Shown here one piece after another: positions 18,251-26,053 of a stretch of 64,000 nt of DNA. The position numbers were made by a program, and so were the translations under genes. The stretch is from Fuscovulum ytuae. Lineage in GTDB: Bacteria > Pseudomonadota > Alphaproteobacteria > Rhodobacterales > Rhodobacteraceae. Location of the stretch: the NCBI RefSeq assembly GCF_029953595.1, contig NZ_CP124535.1, positions 3,827,001-3,891,000 of the forward strand. The letters run 5' to 3'. The notes beneath the pieces were generated by a model. That model was not told the DNA's origin. It did not search any database and saw nothing but the letters and a program-made list of their open reading frames with translations. Positions within the stretch are counted from its first letter, which is position 1. Each line of letters begins with the position of its first letter.

Positions 18251-19366
18251 ATGGCGCTGAAACCCAACGATGCGGCAAAGGTTCTGATCGTGGACGACAG
18301 CGCCTCGGCACGGGCGATGCTGCGGGCAATTGTGGAAAGCGACCCGGGTCTTTCGGTGATGGCCGTCTGTATCGACGCCTTCGAGGCGGCAAAGGTGATG
18401 CGGGACAGCCTGCCGGATGTGATCCTGCTGGACCTTGAACTGCCGGGCATGGATGGGATGACCTTCCTGAAGAAGATCATGGCGCAAAAGCCCTTGCCGG
18501 TGGTGATCTGCTCCGGGCTGACGGCGCGCGGATCTGAGCAGAGCATCGCGGCGCTTGAGGCGGGCGCGGTGGAGGTGATCCTGAAGCCTTCGGCGGGCGA
18601 TGACCGTGCGCGGGCCGAGGCGCAGGTGCGCATCTGCGATGCCCTGCGCGCGGCGGCTCAAAGCCGGAAGGGGGGGCGTGCGGGCATCCTGCCCGGCGCG
18701 CTGCGGGCACCGGGGGCGAAGCTGACGGCGGATGAGATTCTGCCGCCGCCGAATCTGACGCGGCCTGTTCCCCTGACCGAGCCTATCGTTTGCATCGGCG
18801 CATCGACCGGCGGGACAGAGGCGCTGCGCCAGGTGCTGGTGGCGCTGCCGCCAGATGCGCCTGCAATCTGCATCGTGCAACATATGCCTGCCGGGTTCAC
18901 CGCGGCCTTCGCGCGGCGGCTGGACGGGCTGTGCAAGGTGAAGGTGACCGAAGCTGTCGATGGCGCCACGGTGGGGCAGGGCGAGGTGCTGATCGCGCCG
19001 GGCGACCAGCATATGATCCTGCGGCGGCTTACGTCCGGCTATCGGGTGTCGGTGGTGCAGGGGCCCTATGTCAGCCGCCATCGCCCGTCGGTCGATGTGC
19101 TGTTCCGGTCGGCGGCTGGATCGGCAGGGGCCAATGCGCTGGGCATTATCCTGACGGGGATGGGCGATGACGGGGCGCGCTGTTTGGGTGAGATGAAGGC
19201 GGCGGGTGCCGCCACGATCGCGCAGGATGAGGCGAGTTCCGTCGTCTATGGCATGCCGCGCGAAGCGGTGCGGATGGGCAGCGTGGGGCAGACCCTGCCC
19301 CTCGACAAGATGGCGACGACGATCATGGCTTTCGCCCGTCGCCACAGGACAGGAGTTCAGGCATGA
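18251..19366 (+). CDS. cheB: Chemotaxis methylesterase/response regulator CheB
   Basis: 371 residues. The receiver domain has IVDDSAS, the phospho-Asp in VILLDLELPGMDG and Lys in LKPSAGD. The C-terminal CheB domain has a catalytic Ser in CIGASTGGTEALR, His in CIVQHMPAGF and Asp in LTGMGDDGARC. It removes receptor methyl groups when phosphorylated by CheA. ATG 18251 is one base after the cheR stop. The stop overlaps the next gene's ATG at 19363. Confidence 0.95.
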   Translation: MALKPNDAAKVLIVDDSASARAMLRAIVESDPGLSVMAVCIDAFEAAKVMRDSLPDVILLDLELPGMDGMTFLKKIMAQKPLPVVICSGLTARGSEQSIAALEAGAVEVILKPSAGDDRARAEAQVRICDALRAAAQSRKGGRAGILPGALRAPGAKLTADEILPPPNLTRPVPLTEPIVCIGASTGGTEALRQVLVALPPDAPAICIVQHMPAGFTAAFARRLDGLCKVKVTEAVDGATVGQGEVLIAPGDQHMILRRLTSGYRVSVVQGPYVSRHRPSVDVLFRSAAGSAGANALGIILTGMGDDGARCLGEMKAAGAATIAQDEASSVVYGMPREAVRMGSVGQTLPLDKMATTIMAFARRHRTGVQA

Positions 19367-21075
19367 CCATCGCAACCCCCATCTTCGGTTCCAAGGCGCG
19401 ACAGGCGGTGGCCGATCCGCTGGAAGGTGTGCTGCGGATCACGGAAGAAACCTTTGTGCAGGCGGGCGACGCCCTTTCTGGCGCGGTAGAGATCCTGAAA
19501 GGGACCGAAACGCTGTTTGCACGGCTGGATGTCACGCTGGGCGATGAGACGAGCGCACAGTTGGCGTCCCTAATCGAAGAAACCTTCGCCAATGTGGAGG
19601 TGATCCGTGCCGATTTCGACGGGTTCAGCCGCGATGCCGTGGCGCTGCGTGCCGCAGTGCGCAACGTGCGGGTGGAGGTGAACGAATTGGACCGCGTGGT
19701 GCGGACCATTTCCAATGTGTCGATCAATGCGCGTATTCAGGGCAATGGGCTGGTGCCGCCGCGCCCGCAGGTGAATTCCTTTATCGAACGCCTTGCCTCG
19801 ATGGCATCGGAAGCCGAAAGCATCCTGACCGAGGTGAAGGATGCCATGGTCGGGATCGGGCATGACACCGGGGCGATGGAAGCCAGTTTGCTGGAGTTGC
19901 GGCAGGAATTGATGCTGCATGTCTTGCCACGGCTCAGCCGTTTCGCGGCCATCGCGCAGTCCGTGCAGGATGGCCGGGCCGAGATGACGCGGATGAGCGG
20001 CGATCTGGCGGCGCGGATGCGGGTGGTGTTTTCCGAAGTGTCGCGGATGATCATGGCGTTGCAGACCGGGGACAGCACGCGCCAGCGACTGGAACGGGTG
20101 CGCGAGGTGCTGGCCGAGGCGTCGATGGTGCCCGGATCGGGGCTGGAGGCGGTGCTGGTCGACCTTGCCAAGGCACTGTCGGCGGCGGCGCGCGAGGATG
20201 CCGAGGCTGAGATTGGCGTGTCGGTTTCTGCACTCTCTGCGGTGCGGACAAGCGCCGATCAGGCAATGGCTGCGGCGCGCAGCTTTTATTTCGCGAAGGC
20301 AGGTCGCGGCAGCGGTGATGGCGGCACGGCAGGGGATGCCGAGGCGCTGTCGGCCAGCCTGGCGCGGGTCAAGCGGAACCTTTCCGTGATGCGCGGACGG
20401 GCCGAACAGTTGCGCGGGCGGCTGGATGTGATCCTGAAGCATGAGGCGACAATCCGACAGATTGCCCAACAGGTGCGCCTGTCGGGGCTGAATGCGGTGC
20501 TGATCTGCGCCAAGCTGGGCGAAGAGGGGCGGTCCTTGCGCGAATTGGCGCAATGGCTGCGCACGTTGACGGATGAAAGCGATGCCATCGTGCAGCGCCT
20601 GCAAGGCCATCTGGCCGAGACGCGCAACCGCACCCGCGAGGCGGGGCAAGCGGGGGTAGACCGTCTGGAGGGGGCGCTGTCGGGCTTTATCGGGGATGCC
20701 GAAGCGCTGAATGAGGCCATGGGCCAGATCGACCGCGTGGTCAGCGATACGGCGCGGGGCTTTGATCAGGCGGGCAAGGCGCTGCCGATGAAGCTGGGTC
20801 AGGCGGCGGAGCGGCTTGAGACGTTCCATCGGGCGTTGGACGAATTGGCGCGTCTGGAGGCAGGGTTCCTTTTGCGGCGGATGATGCTGGCCGACCCGGT
20901 GCTGCCGATGGTCGAAGGCACGCATGAGGCCGAGGTTTTGGCCCGCCAGCGCGCGCGCTATACGATGCAGGCCGAGCGGGCGATCCATGACGGGGTGATC
21001 GGTGCGGGGCTTGCCCCTGTTGTGGCCCCGCAAGAGGCTGCCGCGGAAGAGACGCTGGACGACATCCTGTTCTGA
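19363..21075 (+). CDS. Soluble receptor-like coiled-coil protein with CheZ-like motifs, last gene of the che operon
   Basis: 570 residues, no signal or membrane helix, nearly all helical. Residues 364-390 (IRQIAQQVRLSGLNAVLICA, then KLGEEGR) align with a receptor hairpin tip, but key glutamates are lost. A weaker copy is ISNVSINARIQ at 116-126. R. sphaeroides cheOp2 ends with the cytoplasmic receptor gene tlpC in the same place, as I recall. Residues 231-244, MALQTGDSTRQRLE, keep the spacing of CheZ Asp143 and Gln147 (here D237 and Q241, with T239). The C-terminus ETLDDILF resembles the CheY-binding tail of CheZ (DDLLDSLGF). No cheZ, cheC or cheX is in the operon. A role as CheY-P phosphatase or cytoplasmic signal integrator is an inference. 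Confidence 0.7.
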   Translation: MTIATPIFGSKARQAVADPLEGVLRITEETFVQAGDALSGAVEILKGTETLFARLDVTLGDETSAQLASLIEETFANVEVIRADFDGFSRDAVALRAAVRNVRVEVNELDRVVRTISNVSINARIQGNGLVPPRPQVNSFIERLASMASEAESILTEVKDAMVGIGHDTGAMEASLLELRQELMLHVLPRLSRFAAIAQSVQDGRAEMTRMSGDLAARMRVVFSEVSRMIMALQTGDSTRQRLERVREVLAEASMVPGSGLEAVLVDLAKALSAAAREDAEAEIGVSVSALSAVRTSADQAMAAARSFYFAKAGRGSGDGGTAGDAEALSASLARVKRNLSVMRGRAEQLRGRLDVILKHEATIRQIAQQVRLSGLNAVLICAKLGEEGRSLRELAQWLRTLTDESDAIVQRLQGHLAETRNRTREAGQAGVDRLEGALSGFIGDAEALNEAMGQIDRVVSDTARGFDQAGKALPMKLGQAAERLETFHRALDELARLEAGFLLRRMMLADPVLPMVEGTHEAEVLARQRARYTMQAERAIHDGVIGAGLAPVVAPQEAAAEETLDDILF

Positions 21076-21111
21076 TCGCGTTTGACAAGGATCAAGGCGC
21101 GAGGCTGTGGG

Positions 21112-21151
21112 CATCAGGGAAAAAGGGGTGAGACCCCTTCCTTTCCTGATG
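21112..21151. repeat. Imperfect inverted repeat after the che operon
   Basis: CATCAGG (21112-21118) pairs with CCTGATG (21145-21151), and AAGGGGT (21123-21129) pairs with ACCCCTT, with three bases between the inner arms. The stem is about 18 bp with small mismatches. No T-run follows. It could end the che transcript or structure the leader of the small gene that starts at 21159. Confidence 0.5.
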
Positions 21152-21158
21152 GTGTGCC

Positions 21159-21329
21159 ATGCGTTTCCTGCTGCCTTCCCTTCTGCTTTCCCTTTTGTTT
21201 TGTGCTGTCGCGCTTGCCTTTTCCTTGGGCATGGGTCAGGTGCGCGGCGATTGGCTGTTTGCGGCTGTGATGCTGGCGGTCGGGCTTGGTCTGCTGACCG
21301 GGCCGATTTTGGCAGATCAGCGGGGGTAG
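21159..21329 (+). CDS. Small membrane protein (56 residues) upstream of cytochrome b561
   Basis: An ATG-to-TAG frame of 56 residues. MRFLLPSLLLSLLFCAVALA opens a hydrophobic first helix, and LFAAVMLAVGLGLLTG forms a second, giving a two-helix hairpin. It ends 5 bases before the cytochrome b561 start, so the two are probably co-translated. I do not recognise the family. It could be an accessory or assembly peptide for the b561. It is too short for codon statistics, but the coupling and membrane pattern support it. Confidence 0.55.
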   Translation: MRFLLPSLLLSLLFCAVALAFSLGMGQVRGDWLFAAVMLAVGLGLLTGPILADQRG

Positions 21330-21334
21330 GGTAT

Positions 21335-21820
21335 ATGGCGCCGAGGGGCTATTCGCGGGCGCAGATCGCGCTTCATTGGGCAATGGCGGGGCTGATCGCT
21401 GTCAACTTGATTTTCGAGGATTGGATCAAGGCGGGGTGGGAATCCATCGAAGATGGTTTTGGCCCAGTCTATGACGCGGGGGCCTTGGCTCATATCGGGA
21501 TCGGGGTGGCGGTGTTGGTTTTGGTGGTGCTGCGGCTGGCGCTGCGCATTGGGCGCGGGGTGCCGGACCTGCCCGCTGGGATGAAGGCGCAGGAACGGCT
21601 GGCCGCGCATCTGGGTCATGCGGCGCTCTATGCCCTGATGATCGGGGTGCCGGTGATGGGGCTTTTGGCGTGGTTCCTTGCGTCGGACGATCTGGCAGAG
21701 CTGCACGAGTTGGGCAAACCCGCCTTCATCCTGTTGATCGCCGTGCATGCCGGGGCGGCGGTCTGGCATCAGCTTGTCCGCAAGGATGGGTTGATGGACA
21801 GGATGCGCCGCCCGGGCTGA
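21335..21820 (+). CDS. Cytochrome b561 family protein
   Basis: 161 residues from ATG 21335 (MAPRGYSRAQIALHWAMAGL). Four membrane helices are expected, with haem-ligating His residues in YSRAQIALHW, DAGALAHIG, GHAALYALM and LIAVHAGAAVWH. These di-haem b561 proteins shuttle electrons in the inner membrane, often to or from quinone or superoxide. The upstream in-frame extension reads through the small gene's alternative frame and is not credible. The 3' end converges on the hydrolase gene with only 2 bases between. Confidence 0.85.
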   Translation: MAPRGYSRAQIALHWAMAGLIAVNLIFEDWIKAGWESIEDGFGPVYDAGALAHIGIGVAVLVLVVLRLALRIGRGVPDLPAGMKAQERLAAHLGHAALYALMIGVPVMGLLAWFLASDDLAELHELGKPAFILLIAVHAGAAVWHQLVRKDGLMDRMRRPG

Positions 21821-21822
21821 GG

Positions 21823-22608
21823 TCAGTCGCGCGCGGGCGCATCCAGAAAGACGCGGACCGTTTCTTCGAATTCGCGTGGCTTTTCAGCATGTAGCCAATG
21901 ACCTGCACCGGGGATACGGGCGAAGCGCGCGGCCGGAAAGAGCGCACGGATCGTGTCGCGGTATTCTGGTTTGACGTAGTGGCTTTCGGCCCCGGTGAGG
22001 AAAAGCGTGGGGTGGTCGAACCGCCCCATCGTGCCGGGCCAGCCGACGATATGGGGCATCTCAGCCTCAAGCACGTCAAGGTTAAGCCGCCAGCGCGGGC
22101 CGCCTTCGGCCTTGAGGTCCAAGGATTGCAGGAAGAAAGCGCGCAGGGCTGGATCGTCGATCAGGGCAGAGAGGCGGCGATCCGCCTCGCCCCTTGTGGA
22201 AAGATCGGACAGGTTCAGCGCCCGCATCGCATCGATATGGCGGGTCTGGTCGTGGCCATAGGCGACGGGGGCGATATCGGCCACGACAAGGCGGCGGATC
22301 AGGCTGGGTTCGGTCAGGGCAAGCTGCATTGCGGCCTTGCCGCCCATGGAATGGCCCAAAAGATCGGCGGGCGCACCGATATGGCGGATCACCCCGGCCA
22401 GATCGGCGGCCAGATCGGGATAGCGGTGGTTGGGCTGGCGCGGGCTTTCGCCATGATTGCGCATATCGACGGCAAAGACATCGCGGTGATCGGCCAGACG
22501 GCGGGCAATGACCCCCCAATTGCGCCCTGAACCGAAAAGGCCATGCGCGATGATGAGCGGCGGGTGTTCGGCCTTGGTCGCGGCGGGATGGGGGATCAGG
22601 TTCAGCAT
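21823..22608 (-). CDS. Alpha/beta hydrolase, YbfF-like esterase
   Basis: 261 residues. The oxyanion region is IIAHGLFGSGRNW, the nucleophile elbow is GHSMGGKAA, a candidate acid is in LFLTGAESHYV, and the His is in GAGHWLHAEKP. DMRNHGESP is a hallmark of the YbfF/ABHD11 group of small acyl esterases. It has no signal peptide, so it is cytosolic. It is transcribed divergently from the small membrane protein at 22704. The substrate is unknown. Confidence 0.88.
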   Translation of the reverse strand: MLNLIPHPAATKAEHPPLIIAHGLFGSGRNWGVIARRLADHRDVFAVDMRNHGESPRQPNHRYPDLAADLAGVIRHIGAPADLLGHSMGGKAAMQLALTEPSLIRRLVVADIAPVAYGHDQTRHIDAMRALNLSDLSTRGEADRRLSALIDDPALRAFFLQSLDLKAEGGPRWRLNLDVLEAEMPHIVGWPGTMGRFDHPTLFLTGAESHYVKPEYRDTIRALFPAARFARIPGAGHWLHAEKPREFEETVRVFLDAPARD

Positions 22609-22703
22609 TGTTTCCCTTTTGCGTCAGGGTCGTTTCCGGGTCTTGGCATTGTCCTGCCTCAATACAGCCTTTATTCTGCCATAATCTATTCAAGGGTATG
22701 TAT

Positions 22704-23087
22704 ATGCCTGCCGTGGCAGTCATCATTTTGCAGAAGGCGGAACGCATCAGTGCGTTGCTGGAAGAGCGGGTCGGCGTCAAGGCCGGCACCTCGCTTGAGG
22801 CGGGCCTGCGGCATGCAAGCCGCCATCTGCCTTATGACGCGCGGGCGGCGGGGCGGCGTTTGGCGGCGGCGGGGCAGTTGGCAAGGCGCTCTGCCGGGAT
22901 CGTGGATGTCGACGCGCACCGATTTGACGACGATTATCGTGTTCTGCTGCGCCACCTTCAGGCGATCGAGCCGGGGCGTGTGCGACCACCGGGACCGTCG
23001 GTTTGGCGGTTTGTGACCGGTGTGGCGACGGCGGTCGCGTCGGTCGTTGTTTTGGGTGTGGGCCTTGCCTATGCCGGGTTGATCTGA
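22704..23087 (+). CDS. Unknown protein with one C-terminal membrane helix
   Basis: 127 residues from ATG 22704, with AAGGG seven bases upstream; ATG 22698 is also possible. The first roughly 95 residues are basic and helical (KAERISALLEERVGVKAG, HASRHLPYDARAAGRRL). One hydrophobic helix lies near the end (FVTGVATAVASVVVLGVGL), making it a tail-anchored inner-membrane protein by appearance. I do not recognise a family. Its last 19 bases overlap the convergent DUF817 gene. Confidence 0.6.
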   Translation: MPAVAVIILQKAERISALLEERVGVKAGTSLEAGLRHASRHLPYDARAAGRRLAAAGQLARRSAGIVDVDAHRFDDDYRVLLRHLQAIEPGRVRPPGPSVWRFVTGVATAVASVVVLGVGLAYAGLI

Positions 23088-23923
23088 CGCGCGGGGGCAG
23101 GACCGCCAAGCGCGCTGCGGCTTACCACGGTCACCGTGACGAAGGACACGTAGAGCAAGAGATACCACGCGCCAAGCTTTCCCAAGCTGACGAATTGGCC
23201 AGGGGTCTGCCCGGAGTAAAGCCATGTCCCGGTGGCCGTGCCGATATTTTCGGCAACCCAAAGCGCAAGCGCCGAAAGGAAGGCCGCAAGGGGGAGGGGC
23301 ATCCAGTGGGCCCGGTCGGTGATGCGGAACCAGACACGAGTGCGTGCGTAAAGAACCACCGTTGCCGCAAAAAGGGCGATGCGGATATCGGGCAGAAAGT
23401 GGTGGGCGAAGAAGTTCACATAGATCGCCACTGCAAGCAGGATCGTCAGGGCAAAGGGCGGATAGGGGGTGAAGCGCATGTCGAAGATGCGGATCACGCG
23501 GGCCATATAGCTGCCGACGGCGGCATACATGAAACCGGAGAAGAGGGGCACCTCCATCACCTTAAGCAGGGCGGGTTCGGGATAGGCCCAAGAGCCTGCG
23601 CCGACCTTGAACCATTCCATCGCCGTTCCCGTCAGGTGAAACAGCAAGATGACCCGCGCTTCTTCCCATGTTTCCAGCTTTAGCCAAAGGAAGACTGCCT
23701 GCGTCGCAAGGGCAAAGAGGAACAGCGCGTCATAGCGGTGGATCGGCCAATCGGGCTGCCAGATCAGCCGCGAGGCGATGATGGCGGCGAGCATCAGCCC
23801 GCCGAAGAGGCAGGCCCAGCCCTGTTTCAGGACGAACAGCGTGAACTCGGCCACGGGCAGGGGCAGGCGGGCGCGGGCCGCGTCGCCAAGGCGATGTTCA
23901 AGGCTGCGGGTGTCGCGGATCAT
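23069..23923 (-). CDS. DUF817 family integral membrane protein
   Basis: 284 residues with about eight hydrophobic helices. LETWEEARVILLFHLTGTAMEWFKVGAGSW (written in parts: LETWEEARVILLFHLTGT and AMEWFKVGAGSW) and YVNFFAHHFLPDIR are signatures of DUF817 (YoaT in Bacillus), an inner-membrane family of unknown function. The upstream flavoprotein stop overlaps its ATG by 4 bases (23920-23923), so the two form an operon. No catalytic role can be assigned, but conserved Glu, Trp and His residues sit in or near the helices. Confidence 0.85.
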   Translation of the reverse strand: MIRDTRSLEHRLGDAARARLPLPVAEFTLFVLKQGWACLFGGLMLAAIIASRLIWQPDWPIHRYDALFLFALATQAVFLWLKLETWEEARVILLFHLTGTAMEWFKVGAGSWAYPEPALLKVMEVPLFSGFMYAAVGSYMARVIRIFDMRFTPYPPFALTILLAVAIYVNFFAHHFLPDIRIALFAATVVLYARTRVWFRITDRAHWMPLPLAAFLSALALWVAENIGTATGTWLYSGQTPGQFVSLGKLGAWYLLLYVSFVTVTVVSRSALGGPAPARQINPA

Positions 23924-25941
23924 GAGGACGCGATGATGGGGCGTTCGCGGCGGGGTGGAGGCTGCGCTGTCAGATGGGCGCGGGCGGCACCATGGGCATC
24001 GTGGATCGCATGCGCGATCAGCCCCGGCGCGCGGGCATCGCCAATCCGCCGAAGCGTGGCCAAGCCCTTGTTTTGCAGGGCATTATAAAGCGCGTCCTGA
24101 GGTTCTCGCGAGGTCACCGGGATCAGCGTCACGCAAGGAATGGAGGTTTCGCGCCCGGTATAGGCGCAGGCGAGGGTGGCGCTATCGGGGGCAAGGGCGG
24201 TGACGATCTGGCCAAGCTTCAGGCTGACGCCCCGTTCGATCAGCCGCGCCTGAAGGCGGGTTTGTTCGACGGTGTAAGTGGTCCATTCCGCGACAGTTCC
24301 CGCGGGGGACACATAGGTTACCGCATGGCCTTCGGCGGCCAGCAGATCGGCCAGGCCTGCAGCGATGTGATAGCCTTCATCATCAAAGATGACGACGGGG
24401 CCCTGCATGGGCCTTGCGCCATTCAGCACCTCATCCGGCGTCAGGATGTTTGGGCCTGAAAAGGACGCCACGCCGCCCGGATTGCTGCGCCCGCGCCCGT
24501 CGGCACGCCAGAGACTGCCAGTGGCGATCATGACATGGGCAAGACCTGTTTCGCGGATGTCATCGGCTGTCATCGCGCTTCCGGGATAAAGCGTGACCTG
24601 CGAAAGCTTGCCAATCTGGGTCAGTCGCCAATCGATCACGCGGCCCCATTCCGACAGGCCGGGAAGGCGCGCCTCGCGCGTGACGCGGCCGCCGGGTTCG
24701 CCTGCCTCGGCCAAGACCACGGGGATGCCGCGCTGGCCCAAGGTGACGGCCGCCTCAAGCCCCGCAGGGCCAGCGCCGATGATCAGCACGGGATCGGCTT
24801 GGCCAATCAGGGCGGGGACGCGGTCGGGATGCCAGCCCTGCCGCCACTCTTCGCCCATCGTGGGGTTTTGGGTGCAGCGGATCGGCGCGCCGAGGCCGTC
24901 ATGAGCGTAGCAGATGTTGCAGCCGATGCATTCGCGGATGTCATCAAGCCGCCCGTCGCGGATCTTTGCCGGAAGGAAGGGGTCGGCGATGGACGGGCGG
25001 GCGGCCCCGATGAAATCGAGGATGCCGCGGCGCAGTTGCGACAGCATCGTGTCAGGGCTTGTGAAACGGCCAACGGAAACGACGGGTTTGCCCGTTGCTT
25101 TGCGGATATGGCCGACATGGGTTTCTAGGGCGGCTTCCTTGACGAAACGGGAGGGGCCCATTTCCACCCCGTAGTCGGGGATGGTGACGTCAAACACATC
25201 CACAAGGGGGGCGATCTGGCCAAGGAATTCGGCGCGGGCTTCGGCGCCGCGGCCGTCTTCATCCGTCACTTCGATGCGGATGGCGATGGCGGCGCGGTCG
25301 CCTACGGCATCGCGGGTGTCGGCTAGAAGGTCGCGGATCAGGCGGGTGCGGGCGTCGAAATCGCGCCCATGGTCATCGGCGCGGGCGTTCAGCGCCGGGT
25401 CAAGGAATTGCGCCAGCAGGTAGGTATGGGCGGCGTAGACATAGACCACGTCGAAATCGGCGGCCTTGGCGCGCAGGGCAGCGGCGCGATGCCAGTCACG
25501 CAAGTCTTTGATATCCTGACGATCCATGCGCTGGTTCTGCCAAGGGGCGGTATCCGACAGAATGCTTTCGGGGCCAAGGCCTGCCGCGCGGCTTAGGACA
25601 TTGGCGCTGCGTCCACCGCCATGCCAAAGCTCAACCCCGGCAAGCGCGCCGTGGCTGTGGACGGCCTCGGCCATGGCGGCCATGTTGGCGGTATCGCCAT
25701 CGTCCCAGAGGCTGGCATAGGGGGCGGGGGTGTCGTCGGATGTGGGATGGATGGAGCAATATTCGCTGTTTACCACGCCCCAGCCACCTTCGGCCTTGAT
25801 CCCGCGCATCGCGGCCAGTGTGGCGGGGTGCTGGTTGCCCATGCCGGAGCAATGCGGCACTTGCCAAAAGCGGTTGGGGGCGGTCACGGGGCCGATGCGA
25901 AGCGGCTGAAACAGAGGCGCGTAACGGGGATCGGGCGACAT
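23920..25941 (-). CDS. Trimethylamine-dehydrogenase-like flavin/iron-sulfur oxidoreductase
   Basis: 673 residues in two modules. Residues 1-340 form an Old-Yellow-Enzyme-type FMN barrel (PLRIGPVTAPNRFW, then VVNSEYCSIHP and ELWHGGGRSAN). A [4Fe-4S] motif follows (RECIGCNICY ... RCTQNP). From about 385 there is an FAD/NAD(P)-binding module with VLIIGAGPAGLEAA. The layout matches dimethylamine/trimethylamine dehydrogenases and histamine dehydrogenase. Similar proteins act on other N-methylated amines or enones, so the substrate is uncertain. A perfect TGACTG/CAGTCA palindrome lies 14 bases upstream of the start. Confidence 0.87.
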   Translation of the reverse strand: MSPDPRYAPLFQPLRIGPVTAPNRFWQVPHCSGMGNQHPATLAAMRGIKAEGGWGVVNSEYCSIHPTSDDTPAPYASLWDDGDTANMAAMAEAVHSHGALAGVELWHGGGRSANVLSRAAGLGPESILSDTAPWQNQRMDRQDIKDLRDWHRAAALRAKAADFDVVYVYAAHTYLLAQFLDPALNARADDHGRDFDARTRLIRDLLADTRDAVGDRAAIAIRIEVTDEDGRGAEARAEFLGQIAPLVDVFDVTIPDYGVEMGPSRFVKEAALETHVGHIRKATGKPVVSVGRFTSPDTMLSQLRRGILDFIGAARPSIADPFLPAKIRDGRLDDIRECIGCNICYAHDGLGAPIRCTQNPTMGEEWRQGWHPDRVPALIGQADPVLIIGAGPAGLEAAVTLGQRGIPVVLAEAGEPGGRVTREARLPGLSEWGRVIDWRLTQIGKLSQVTLYPGSAMTADDIRETGLAHVMIATGSLWRADGRGRSNPGGVASFSGPNILTPDEVLNGARPMQGPVVIFDDEGYHIAAGLADLLAAEGHAVTYVSPAGTVAEWTTYTVEQTRLQARLIERGVSLKLGQIVTALAPDSATLACAYTGRETSIPCVTLIPVTSREPQDALYNALQNKGLATLRRIGDARAPGLIAHAIHDAHGAARAHLTAQPPPRRERPIIASS

Positions 25942-25954
25942 TCGGACCTGCGAC

Positions 25955-25968
25955 TGACTGTTCAGTCA
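25955..25968. promoter_or_regulatory. TGACTGTTCAGTCA palindrome, candidate TetR-type operator
   Basis: The arms TGACTG and CAGTCA are perfect with 2 bases between them, 14 bases upstream of the flavoprotein ATG. This form is usual for TetR-family operators. No regulator gene lies beside it, so the protein would be encoded elsewhere. Confidence 0.5.
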
Positions 25969-26001
25969 ATGGTGGCTCGCGCAGGAGGCGGCGTCAATGA
26001 C

Positions 26002-26035
26002 AAAGGGGCGCAGGCTGTGACCTGCGCCCCTTTTT
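26002..26035. terminator. Terminator downstream of glyA
   Basis: AAAGGGGCGCAGG (26002-26014) pairs perfectly with CCTGCGCCCCTTT (26021-26033) around a 6-base loop. TTTTT runs at 26031-26035 on the plus strand, and the minus strand reads ...CCTTTG. The 13-bp stem lies 19 bases past the glyA stop and insulates it from the flavoprotein promoter. Confidence 0.85.
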
Positions 26036-26053
26036 CCTGAAAATGCAGGGGTT

